A stretch of 64,000 bases of DNA from Schistocerca nitens (Eukaryota; Arthropoda; Insecta; Orthoptera; Acrididae): the NCBI RefSeq assembly GCF_023898315.1, contig NC_064621.1:533655383-533719382 (forward strand). The letters are read 5' to 3'. The position numbers and the translations under genes were made by a program. Positions 1 to 9,214 of this stretch are shown here, one piece after another. Each line of letters begins with the position of its first letter. The first letter of the stretch is position 1. The notes beneath the pieces were generated by a model, which saw nothing but the letters and a program-made list of their open reading frames with translations, did no database searches and was not told where the DNA came from.

Positions 1-1140
1 CCTCTACCATATTTATCACTTTTCGGTGATGTGTGAGGAAGATTATTCAAAAATCTAATTAAATATGGAATCCCTTTTGAATAATCGATTATGAAATCAC
101 TGAATTTATTTGTTGAAATCTGTGCTATAAAGACTTTTTTATTATGATAATTTTTATTTCTGGCTATTTCCTCTCCATGGATTTTGGCTAATTTATCGAC
201 TAAATCTCTAACATCATTCCTCCAAACATATTCAACTGGTTTTTCTGTATTTCTTTATTAAAGCCTTACCTTTTTTCCCAGGCGAATTTGTTTCCGAATA
301 ATCTGAAGAACCTGAAAAATCTAGGCGATGGGAATCATCTGAAGAATCTATAGTTGATTTTCTTAAGTTTGGGAAATAGTCATCAACAATTTGTTTTATC
401 AAATATTTATATTTATTACCTTTACTAGATTTTATTTTATTTGGGTTGTTTTCAGAATACAGTGCTCCTAAATTGAATAATATATCCATATAATTTGATA
501 GATCTACACTATCAAACTGTTTTCAGTTAAAAGACTCATTAATCCATCAGTTCCTTCACATATCTTTTCACCAATTGTTAATTTATCTTACTGAATTCAA
601 CTGGTAACTTACCACATATTTAAACATGCCAACATGTTTCAGACTGAAAACTTTATCTTCAATATAATTAACATACTTTAACATCTTTGACTAAGATATA
701 TCTCTTTAGCTTCATCCTGACGATTGCCGCACAGTGTCTCCTTTTTTTTTAGATTGTCTCTCTTCATAATTCTACAAAATATTATGAATTTCTGATTCAC
801 TTAATGTATAGTCATAATAACCAGAAATATCATCAGACTAATCTTTTAATAGTTTAATTGGTGATAAATCTCCAAAATTTCTGTATGATGGAATCATCTA
901 TTCTTCAACTGCTCTATTTTCTTCAATTGCTTTCAAAACATTACCACTTAGACCTTCAGTTCCTTGTTTTACTTGTTTGCTGGCATCAATAACTGGCTGA
1001 TCTTCTTTTTTATATTTTTCATATTCTGTTCTTCGTTGTTTTTTCGAAAGCTTGAATTGTGATTTCAGTTCTTCAGCTTTCTTTCTATTTTGCTTAGCTC
1101 TTTTAACAACCTCTGGATTGTATTTTGCAAAAAATTTTTA
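1..1140 (-). pseudogene. Uncharacterised Polinton protein, lysine-rich N-terminus, broken
   Basis: Read on the minus strand from about 1140, the sequence encodes a lysine- and glutamate-rich, probably coiled-coil stretch (KKQRRTEYEKYKKED near 1020-1070), then frameshifts. An 85-residue open segment at 489-232 begins MDILFNLGALYSENN. After another frameshift near 232 comes a C-terminal block with the motif VRDLVDKLAKIHGEE (about 165-210). That block resembles, from memory, a conserved C-terminal motif of an unnamed protein found in arthropod and cnidarian Polintons. Its function is unknown; a virion or assembly role would be a guess. At least three disruptions make it non-functional, and it may run off the left edge. 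Confidence 0.5.
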
Positions 1141-1248
1141 GGAAAGAAGAAACAATAGTTAAACATTTCTAATATTTGTATTGAACGTTTTGTGTTTATG
1201 TTGAACATTTGTGTTTAATGTTTACATTTATGTTTAACATATATGTTT

Positions 1249-1905
1249 TTACGAAATGTTGTATTTTATTTCTGAACTTACCTTCATTTGGTTTTCTAGT
1301 ATATCTATTGTAAAAGAATCCAAAATCATCATTCCAACATTTACTACACATTTCTTTAGATCATCAAACTTTAAATCAACTCCAATGAACTCATGGTAAA
1401 TGAGATTTAAATTTGTATCATCATGTCGAAAAATGTTTAAAAAATTGAGATTTTCTCTGACTAAATGTTTCGGTATTTTTGAGTAAGTTTGAGCTAAATA
1501 AAAACAATTTATTCCTTTATGTCTTCCTCTAGTAAAATATTGTCTATCTACATCCTGGTTATCAAGAATGAAGTCATCAGATACCACCACAAAATTTTCT
1601 TGGCATTCATCTAATGGAATAAGTACACCATCATTTTCAATAAAAGTAGCAATTTTCTCTTTATGCTTATCTTCAATTTTTTCACACCTCTTTATAAATT
1701 CTTGTGGTCGATCTAAACTTTAAGAATAGATATACAAATGATTAATTTTATTCCAATGCAACTATCCTGCAGCCAGAATATAATTGCCAATCATTAATGT
1801 AGTTTTTCCACAACCATTTGGTTCTATGATTGTACATCTGATAGAATTTGGTAAAAGTTTACCATGTTTATTTTTTTATTTCTTTTCAGGAATTCTTGTT
1901 TTTGG
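1249..1905 (-). pseudogene. FtsK/HerA-type packaging ATPase (Polinton), broken
   Basis: The minus strand carries a degraded P-loop with core NGCGKT near 1803-1830, where the usual first glycine is replaced by glutamate. After a stop there is a Walker B-like FVVVSDDF near 1590. A 113-residue open segment follows (1590-1249) with GRHKGINCFYLAQTYSKIPK, a block I associate with the A32-like genome-packaging ATPase of Polintons and adintoviruses. In that family the enzyme pumps the DNA genome into the capsid. Several stops separate the P-loop from the rest. It is adjacent to, and divergent from, the capsid genes, as expected for such elements. Family assignment is fairly sure; function is lost. 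Confidence 0.7.
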
Positions 1906-1999
1906 TTCCCAACCAGTATAAATTTAATTAAATAAATTTTTGATAGTAAATGAGAAGATTATGTCAACTGCGTGACAAGTCATCTGGTCTCAAAAAAAG

Positions 2000-2601
2000 A
2001 TTGACTGTAGCTACACAAGACAGCTTTAGTAATGTTCCACTGGTTGGTTTTTATTCAACTTTTTTAACTCTGAATATTATGTTCAAAAATAATAAATTAT
2101 ATTGTGATTGAGAAACAATAGAAATTCCAACTGGTCAGTATAGTTTGAAAAACTTGGAAAAGTTTATTCATTCGAAAAAGCCTACTATTCTCACTAAAGC
2201 AGATCGAATTTTAAACACAGTTACCATTGAGAGTGATGTAAAACCATATGTATATAAAAGATAGTATTGGAAGTGTGCATGGTTTATGTAACCAAATTGT
2301 TGAGGCTAATGAAAAGACTGTTGCTAACAATGTTCCTACTATTCCATTTGAATTAATAAATATAAATTTTAATTTGGCTAGTGGGGGTTGTTTGTAAAGC
2401 ATACTGACCATTTTCATTGAGAAACTAATATTATTGCCTCATTCAAGCCTAATGCATAATTTGGTAGGCCAATAATTCACAAACCACATTATCCCAATTG
2501 TTGATCCTATTGAAAGTTTATACATAACTGTAACTGATGAAAATGATAATCTGATTGACTTCAATGGAGCTACTGTAACAGTTGTTTTAGAAATGTCTTA
2601 G
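2000..2601 (+). pseudogene. Penton-like minor capsid protein (Polinton), broken
   Basis: The plus strand keeps recognisable blocks: GFYSTFLTLNIMFKNN near 2046-2090, IEIPTGQYSLKNLEKFI near 2118-2168, and at the end YITVTDENDNLIDFNGA before a TAG at 2599-2601. The closing block matches what I recall of the C-terminus of the single-jelly-roll minor capsid (penton-like) proteins that sit just upstream of the major capsid gene in insect and cnidarian Polintons. An in-frame TGA at 2109 and at least one frame change show decay. The start is not defined. The family is inferred from motif memory and from the neighbouring capsid gene. Confidence 0.55.
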
Positions 2602-2654
2602 TAAATTTTTTCCTTACTGTATCAGTGGTAGCTAAAGCAGTTTTTGTCTGCATC

Positions 2655-4070
2655 ATGAACAAAATCGAGAGTTATCAGTTTTAATCATTCCCTATAATGA
2701 GAAGATTAAAAATAATTTAAATGTAACCAACAAGGATACTGAAATTAACATTAATATTGGTGATGGATGGCTTCATCCTAATCATGCACAATTATACATG
2801 AATTTCAGCATTATTGGAAGTAATGGCACAGATTATCCAACTTATGATGGAAAATCCAATAAAAATTAATCGATAATTATGTGGCAAAACTTTCATATTT
2901 TATAACCATAAAGAAGAGAAATAATGTTGTGTCTAGAATAGAGCATGATTTTATTTCTTCATGAGTTTTACTGCATTTGACTTCGTCTCTTGCTGATAAA
3001 ATAGGTATAGAAGGGCATATGCTTAATAATGGAAAAATAATGAGGAAGAAAAAAGAAGTGCTTTATCCATTAGGAATGCCTGGTGGATGGAAATCATGGG
3101 GGAGGGAGATTTAACAGTAAGTCTTACATGGTCATCAAGAGCTGGAGATTCTATTCTTTGATGGCCTGATGCCACACTGGATTAGCCGAGCAGTCTAAGG
3201 CGCTGCAGTCATGGACGGTGCAGCTGGTGCCGGCGGTGGTTCGAGTCCTCCCTCGGGCATGGGTGTGGGTGTTTGTCCTTAGGATAATTTAGGTTAAGTA
3301 GTGCTTAAGCTTAGGGACTGATGACCTTAGCAGTTAAGTCCCGTAATATTTCACACACATTTGAACATTTGATTTTTTTGTATGGTCTGATCGTAATGAT
3401 GCTGGATTTGAAATAAAAGAACTCTTCCAAAAGAAGGTAAAATTGTTGTAGAATCCATGGGAATTCGTGTACCAGTTGTTAAGTATGAACCATATTACGA
3501 GTTAGAACAAAGGGAAAATATACTGAAAAATCCAAACTATCAACTCTTTTTATGAACTAAAAATGGTAGAAGTTGCTGGATTGAGTGATAAGAATAATTT
3601 TGAACTAGGTATCACGAATTAATATAACTCAGTAAAATTTGATATACCATATTTCATGCTTGTTACATTTCAGATAAATCGTAAAAATAATCAGTTAGTC
3701 GACTCTTCATTATTCGATCATGTTAACCTTGAAAAATGGAAGAAACGAAATTTTCCCACTAGAGATGTGTAATATTAATCCTCCAAATAATTATCTCATA
3801 ACATACATTGCATTTCTCGATTTTAAACGAGTTACACAACTGAAAGCAGATCTGGATATCAGTGCATACAATTTCATAACCAATTATCCGATTTATGTCG
3901 TTAATATGACTTGAAGAAATAATATTGTAACATCGCAGAAAACGACTATGAAATTGTGTGCAACTTTTAATGGTAAAATTCCTGAAGATGCATTAGCATA
4001 TGAAGTTATGTATGGAAAGATAAATCTTACATATGATGCTCAACACAAAATATTTAATGAAAATTTTTAA
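2655..4070 (+). pseudogene. Double-jelly-roll major capsid protein (Polinton), split by a SINE
   Basis: A possible ATG lies at 2655, with the first stop soon after. Later blocks in changing frames include INIGDGWLHPNHAQLYMNFS (about 2750-2815), KIVVESMGIRVPVVKYEPYY (3438-3500) and MLVTFQINRKNNQ followed by FDHVN (3655-3730). A C-terminal block GKIPEDALAYEVMYGKINL precedes TAA at 4068-4070. The NRKNN/FDH region is strongly reminiscent of Polinton/adintovirus hexon-like capsid proteins. In living relatives this protein would build an icosahedral shell. A tRNA-headed SINE interrupts the gene at about 3171-3378, and coding similarity resumes on both sides. Multiple stops make it a relic. Confidence 0.68.
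3171..3378 (+). mobile_element. SINE, class-II (Leu-like) tRNA head, 'GGATTAGCCGAG' family
   Basis: The head carries A-box-like GGATTAGCCGAGCAGTCTAA and B-box-like GGTTCGAGTCC, followed by a body ending in CACACACATTTGAACATT. It sits inside the capsid relic. Flanks TGATGGCCTGAT and TGTATGGTCTGAT look like a worn target-site duplication. The same family occurs at 28640, 33771 and 40853. Confidence 0.8.
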
Positions 4071-4263
4071 TTATTAAATTTATAGAAGTATTAACTTCAA
4101 GCTTATATACATTTCTAAAACAATTTCAAAAATATAGAGAAAGTAAAAAAGTAGGTGGAGTGGTGTGTTTCAACGCAAATAATGGAGCGGCTTTATTAAT
4201 TAATTCAGAGATGGGACTCCTTGCTGAGATGCTGTACAGAAGGCAGAGGCCTGAAGCTCAGTG

Positions 4264-4338
4264 ATCACTGTCTACATGGTGAAAGTTCATTCAAACACTC
4301 TGCAGTTTGTTCTGGGAGCTGTGAAGAATGATCACAGG
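4264..4338 (+). repeat. Left half of a repeat split by the mariner-like element
   Basis: Reads GTCTACATGGTGAAAGTTCA and onwards. It matches the reverse complement of about 7965-8033 and is separated by the 4341-6407 element from its right half at 6410-6541. Confidence 0.65.
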
Positions 4339-4781
4339 TACAAACTGTGCCCCATTTATCTTGACCACCCTAAATAACTATTTGTCCAGATGCAAATTAC
4401 AAAATGTTTCAAGCAAATGTTGTTTAGCTGTTAGGGGGACATCAATCAGCATGATTGCCTTCATTGTAGCTTTGTTTTTTACAAAGATATGAACAGCAGT
4501 ATGACTTTTTTAAATGGCACTCTGTATTTTTTAATCGGTAATTCATTTCCTCTCCTAAAGAATTATTCAAAAATGTATCACAGTGTACTATTCACTGAAA
4601 CACAACGTTATTAATTACATAACACAACATTGACGTTGATGCTCCCAATGCTTAATGGAGGTACTCAGGGCAATGGAACACATCCACTTGCTGACGTTGA
4701 CAAAGGAGAGATGTAAACATAAGTAGAATGCACACCAATCATTCCATCAACCATAGTCAGTTGAAGAACTATGTGAGTAGA

Positions 4782-5988
4782 ATGTACACCAATGAAGAGA
4801 AGGTAGAAATGCTACTCATTTATGGGGAATGTAAGTTAGCAGAACAGTAATTGCAATACTGTTTTCTTATGTATGGGTACATTTAGTACAGTAGTTTAGT
4901 CTTTTTAAAGACTTGTGTAGAGTAGGCATACAGTAAAGGCTGTCCGTCCTACAAACTGCATCAACATAACGTTTCTTTTATTGTTGTTGTTGAAGGTAGG
5001 TGAAATGCTACGCAGGCAGCGGAACTGTACAGAGAGCGATATCATGACAAGAACCCACCTTCCCAACTGATGTTTTCTCGTCTTGTTGCGACGCTTGAGG
5101 AAACGGGAAGTTTCAACCCACAACAACGTAGTCGTCATAGTACTTGCACAGACGAATCTGCGGACGTTACTGTTCTCGCTTCCATTGCTATGAATCCACA
5201 TATGAGCACACGACAGCGTGAACATGAGATTGGCATTCCTAAAACCAGTATACATCATATTCTTACATGTCACCGGTTCCATGCTTACCATGTACACCTA
5301 CATCAAGAATTGCATGGGAATGATTTCCAGAATGGTGTAAAGTTCTGTCAGTGGACACAGCAGCAAATCATCGCCAACCTGAACTTCTTCTCCAATGTTC
5401 TATTTACCGATGAATGTTCCTTCTAAAACAAAGGGCAGGTAAATACAAGGAACATGCATTATTGGTACAGAAACAACCCACGATGGCTTAGACAGGTGGA
5501 ACATCAGCATCAATGGAGGGTTAATGTCTGGTGTGGGATCCCTGGTATGACAATTATTGGGCCTCATTTCACCAGTGGTAGTCTAAACGGAACAGCGTAT
5601 GACAACTTCCTCAGACGATTTCTTCCTCCTGTTCTGGATGAAGTGCCTCTAAGAACCAGAATGCTTATGTGGTATCAACACGATGGATGTGCAACACGTA
5701 ATGCCTTGCGTGCACTGAAGGTATCCTGCCAGATGGACTGGTCGAGGAGGAACAGTTACTTGGCCTGCTTTGTCTCCTGATTTAAATCCTCTGGATTTTT
5801 TTCTTTGGGGATGCATTAAAGATGATTTCTATCGCGATATTCCAACAACTACAGAGGACATGCAGGAGCACATCGTGCTTGCTTGTAATTCTCTTCAGCC
5901 GGTAACACTGGAAACAGTAAATAATTCTTTCATTCAACGAGTGCAACAGTGTACCAGTGCCCAGGGTCCCCACTTTGAGCACCTTTGA
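4782..5988 (+). pseudogene. Mariner-superfamily transposase (DDxD type), broken
   Basis: ATG at 4782 starts MYTNEEKVEMLLIYGEC, the usual N-terminus of a mariner-like lineage whose C-terminal catalytic block reads SPDLNPLDFFLWG. After a 165-bp interruption (4831-4995) the protein resumes with ELYRERYHDKNPPSQ and reads openly to a stop near 5424. The first catalytic aspartate is in LFTDECSF. The second is in YQHDGCATRN near 5680, after which there is a frameshift. The third block, SPDLNPLDFFLWG, is at 5773-5810. Besides the frameshift there are stops near 5000 and 5424. The protein would cut and paste DNA in the nucleus; this copy cannot. It resembles the element at 10617-12197 in its motifs but not in its TIR sequence. 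Confidence 0.75.
4831..4995 (+). other. Intron-like interruption in transposase
   Basis: The 165 bases start GTAAGT and end in a TTGTTGTTGTTGAAG tract. Removing them brings the conserved N-terminal peptide and the ELYRERY segment into the same frame, apart from one TGA just after the acceptor. It could be a spliceosomal intron or an insertion that happens to have such ends. Confidence 0.4.
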
Positions 5989-6409
5989 ATGTTCTACTCC
6001 TGGGCAATGGTACAGGAGGGTCAAAGTGAATTTTGAGTTATGTTTTTACTTGGTTTTCATTTGTTTTCTGACAACTCCATCAATTGGACGAGTTTGTGAT
6101 CCCGGGCTCAAAGTCAGTGTTGTGTTATGTAATTAATAGCGTTGTGTTTCAGTGAATGGTACCCTGTGATACATTTTTGAATAGGTCTTTAGGAGAGGAA
6201 ATGAAATGCCGAGTAAAAAAATACAGGGTGCCATTTAAAAAAAGTCATACTGCTGTTCACATCTTTGTAAAAAAACAAAGCTACAACGAAGACAATCATG
6301 CTGACTGACGTCCCCCTGATGGGTAAAGAACATTTGCTTGAAACGGTTTGTAATTTGCATCTGGACAAACAGTTATTTATGGTGGTCAAGATAAATGGGA
6401 CACGATGTA

Positions 6410-6541
6410 AATGAAGTTTGTGATGTGTTGAAAGGTACATAGGACAAACAATATAGCTATAAAGAACACTGCATTGAACTCCGCTGATACACCTGCTGTG
6501 TCCCAGGTACAAACTACCAAATGGAAAGTCAGTATTAATTA
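6410..6541 (+). repeat. Right half of the split repeat
   Basis: Includes GAAGTTTGTGATGTGTTGAA and AAACTACCAAATGGAAAGTC. Both match the reverse complement of 7808-7945, so the uninterrupted copy lies nearby in inverted orientation. Confidence 0.7.
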
Positions 6542-6570
6542 CAATTTATTGTAAAAACATGGTAAAACAC

Positions 6571-7000
6571 AAAAATGGTTCAAATGGCTCTGAGAGCTAT
6601 GGGACTTAACATCTATGGTCATCAATCCCCTAGAACTTAGAACTACTTAAACCTAACTAACCTGTCAGCCGCGGTGGTCTAGCGGTTCTAGGCGCTCAGT
6701 CCGGAACCGCGCGACTGCTACAGTTGCAGGTTCGAATCCTGCCTCGGGCATGGATGTGTGTGAAGTCCTTAGGTTAGTTAGGTTTAAGTAGTTCTAAGTT
6801 CTAGGGGACTGATGACCACAGATGTTAAGTCCCATAGTGCTCAGAGCCATTTGAACCATTTGAACCTAACTAGCTTAAGGACATCACACAACACCCAGTC
6901 ATCATGAGGCAGAGAAAATCCCTGACCCCGCCGGGAATCGAACCCGGGAACCCGGGCGCGGGAAGCTAGAACGCTACCGCACGACCACGAGCTGCGGACT
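6571..7000 (-). mobile_element. tRNA-Gly-headed SINE, interrupted by another SINE
   Basis: The minus strand shows the Gly-type head (GGTTCGATTCCCGGCGGGG on that strand, near 6930) and the common body and tail (GGTTCAAATGGCTCTGAG on plus, 6576-6593). The target-site duplication GGTAAAACAC is at 6561-6570 and 7001-7010. It is split by the SINE at 6664-6862. Confidence 0.9.
6664..6862 (+). mobile_element. SINE (class-II tRNA head, GCCGCGGTGG family) nested in a SINE
   Basis: The head is GCCGCGGTGGTCTAGCGG, the B box GGTTCGAATCCTGCC, and the tail AGAGCCATTTGAACCATT. Duplicated flank AACCTAACTAACCT (6650-6663) and AACCTAACTAGCTT (6863-6876) is host SINE sequence, so the copy inserted into the older SINE in opposite orientation. 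Confidence 0.9.
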
Positions 7001-7129
7001 GGTAAAACACATTCTAATGACTCGCTTCCAGGTCTGTAGCCAAGGATCAACTTTATTTCTTTACATTCACCAATTCATTTTATTATTTTCTTACGTGCAC
7101 CAATCATTTTTTTGCATGCACCTTTTATC

Positions 7130-7358
7130 AGTCCGCTCTTGGTAGCTGAGTGGTCAGCGTGACGGAATGTCATACCTAATGGCCCAGGCTCGATTCCCGG
7201 CTGTGTCGGAGATTTTCTCCGCTCATGATGTTGTGTTGTCCTTATCATCAACATTTCATCCCCATCGACACGCAAGTCGCCAAATGGTGTCAACTCGAAA
7301 AACTTGCAACAGGCAAATGGTCTACTCGATGGTAGGCCCTAGCCACACGTCTTTTCCA
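7130..7358 (+). mobile_element. tRNA-headed SINE ('CGCTCTTGGTAGCTGAGTGG' family)
   Basis: The head has TGGTAGCTGAGTGGTCAGCG and GGCTCGATTCCCGGC, the body contains CATCCCCATCGACACGCAAG, and the tail is AGGCCCTAGCCACACG. Flanks TGCACCTTTTAT and TGTACCTTTTAT are a near-perfect target-site duplication. A second copy is at 16589-16806 on the minus strand. Confidence 0.85.
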
Positions 7359-7452
7359 TGTACCTTTTATTAAAAAAAACATTAAAATTCATTTTTCTTA
7401 CGTGCACCTTTATAAAAAATATATTCTTTTAAGTGAAAAATGAGGTGAGTTA

Positions 7453-7645
7453 AAAAAATGGCTCTGAGCACTATGGGACTTAACTTCTAAGGTCATCAGT
7501 CCCCTAGAACTTAGAACTACTTAAACCTAACTAAGCTAAGGACATCACACACATCCATGCCTGAGGCAGGATTCGAACCTGCGACCGTAGCGGTCGTGCG
7601 GTTCCAGACTGAAGCTCCTAAAAACGCTCGGCCACTCCGGCCGGC
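7453..7645 (-). mobile_element. SINE, class-II tRNA head (GCCGGCC family)
   Basis: Full-length copy in reverse orientation, ending CACTCCGGCCGGC. It has a perfect 11-bp duplication GAGGTGAGTTA at 7442-7452 and 7646-7656. Confidence 0.93.
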
Positions 7646-7807
7646 GAGGTGAGTTAGACCTGAACTGTTGGAGTATGGTAGGGTGAGGCAGAAAGTGGGC
7701 TAGTGGGCAACAATGCCTCTTCTTCTCCTACTGATAGTGGTTACGGAAGTTAATCTTTGGCTATGGACCTGGACACGATTGATTACACTGAGTTTTGTTT
7801 TACCTTT

Positions 7808-8033
7808 TCATTAATACCGACTTTCCATTTGGTAGTTTGTACTTGGGACTCAAAAGGTGTACCAATGGAGTTCAATGTAGTGTTCTTTTAAAGCGATGTT
7901 CTTTGTCCTATGTACCTTTCAACACATCACAAACTTCATATATACCTACGTTTCGTAAAAGCAGATCATTCTTCACAGCTCCCGGAACAAACTGCAGAGT
8001 CCTTTAATGAACTTTCACCACGTAGACAGTGGT
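7808..8033 (-). repeat. Uninterrupted (empty-site) copy of the repeat at 4264-6541
   Basis: Contains GGTAGTTTGTACTTGGGAC, AACACATCACAAACTTCATA and GATCATTCTTCACAGCTCCC, the reverse complements of segments flanking the mariner-like element. Between those segments only about 25 bases are present here, so this copy never received the insertion. The repeat itself is unidentified. Confidence 0.7.
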
Positions 8034-8490
8034 GAGAACCCTACTGCACATCTGTTGAGCTCTTCTGAGAGCCAAAATTGACTTTTCTCTTTTCCTACAT
8101 GGTATCCCATCTAATTCTAGCATTTGTAAGGACTACATGAATTTATATGTAGCAAGAAAGTGGTTCAGAAATAAGGTATATGGTTCCAAAAGCCTTGTTT
8201 ACTATCGCTGCTGCAAATCGCTTGTAGATCTGACAAGAAACACACTGATTGAGAATTTTTGTGCTGCTGTTGCGGCTGTTTTAACGCTGTACAGACGTTT
8301 ACTCTAGTCTCCACAGAAAGTAGAGCTGCTGAGGAAGCGATATATGATAACCTAAGTGGCACGCCGTTTTGCAGTTCACTAATGAGGGCACAGAAAATAT
8401 TATGTAGCAGAAGAGACCTCAGTTTTTACTGCAAAATCAGCCGCTATTCTAGAAGCACAGAAGTACTCAATAACCAAACCTAAATTTTGA
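8034..8490. other. Unassigned stretch
   Basis: A short open frame (8259-8483) shows no motif I recognise. No repeat structure is visible except that the region ends at a MITE. Confidence 0.5.
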
Positions 8491-8492
8491 TA

Positions 8493-8819
8493 GGCACCCA
8501 GGGACTCCAACCAGACTGAAATATTAGTTGGTCCCGCTCTGCGATTTACAGCTGAGTTTGACTCAGAGAACGTGCGGTTCAGGGAATATCATTATGGGCT
8601 CGCTGCCTCGATTCCAAACAGATTGAACAATTGTTAGTCTCACATCACTGTTTATAGCTGAGTTCGTCACCCAATGCCCACTATGGCCTTTGATATTCTT
8701 TAGTTTCTCAGAGCCTATAATGATAATCCCTGAAACGCACGTTCTCTGAGTCAAACTCAGCTGTAAATAGCAGAGCGGGACCAACTAATATTTCAGTCTG
8801 GTTGGAGTCCCTGGGTGCC
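8493..8819. mobile_element. 327-bp MITE with ~100-bp inverted repeats and TA duplication
   Basis: It starts GGCACCCAGGGACTCCAACC and ends with the exact reverse complement. Arms 8493-8596 and 8717-8819 pair almost throughout. TA lies directly outside both ends (8491-8492 and 8820-8821), as for Tc1/mariner transposition. There is no coding capacity. Confidence 0.9.
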
Positions 8820-8849
8820 TATTCTGTATCTTTCCGCCATTGTGCCCAT

Positions 8850-9210
8850 CGCTTCGGTACTCAAAGAGCTCCGAACGGTCTAGTACTCGAATTAGAGCCC
8901 CTACATTATTCAGTGTGCAATTCGGAACCGATACCGTTCGGGTCTAGAGAACCGAAGCTCTGTTGTCGGTTCGCGTCGCGCAAGCCAATCAAAAGCAAGC
9001 GGCCGCAGATCCACACATGCGCACTGCAGCGCACACAGCGCCACGAACACAAAGCGATTAGCAGACGACTTAGGCGCGCTATTCTTCCAAGTACCGAAAA
9101 TTGCGTTTACTTTACCATAACGCATGACGCCGCATTCCATCGAGCTGACGCGCCCGCCTTTATCGCTCTTGCCTCCTCCTTAACAGTAACAGGCGCAGTA
9201 TATCCATTTC
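8850..9210. other. CpG- and GC-rich patch, function unknown
   Basis: The local composition is clearly richer in CpG than its surroundings (GCGTCGCGCAAG, GCGGCCGCAG, TGACGCGCCCGCC) and contains AGCCAATCAAAA, a CCAAT-box-like string. Open frames on both strands reflect GC content rather than a known protein. It could be an unmethylated promoter-like island or part of an unrecognised element. Confidence 0.35.
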
Positions 9211-9214
9211 CATG

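Larger units (their letters stand above)
1..4250. mobile_element. Decayed Polinton/Maverick (adintovirus-like) segment
   Basis: Four gene remnants typical of Polinton-type DNA elements lie together: a lysine-rich uncharacterised protein and a packaging ATPase on the minus strand, then a penton-like protein and a major capsid protein on the plus strand. All are broken by stops and frameshifts, and the capsid gene holds a SINE. No terminal inverted repeat, DNA polymerase B, integrase or protease is visible, so this is an internal piece that may continue left of base 1. The right limit is uncertain; bases 4080-4250 keep similar AT-rich composition but no protein I can name. The identification is inferred from motif similarity and gene order. 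Confidence 0.72.
4341..6407 (+). mobile_element. Mariner-superfamily element with ~295-bp terminal inverted repeats
   Basis: Left arm 4341-4634 and right arm 6113-6407 are near-identical inverted copies (for example CATTTATCTTGACCACC in both). TA dinucleotides at 4339-4340 and 6408-6409 fit a TA target. A transposase relic lies between. The element is inserted in an older repeat whose halves lie at 4264-4338 and 6410-6541. Confidence 0.8.

Noticed and set aside
2211..2417. 68-codon minus-strand frame with hydrophobic stretch
   Set aside because: Antisense of the penton-like relic, which has recognisable sense-strand motifs.
6841..7050. Short open frames across SINEs (also 30124-30339, 13801-14023, 58439-58639)
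   Set aside because: They translate SINE head and body sequence and recur with each SINE copy.
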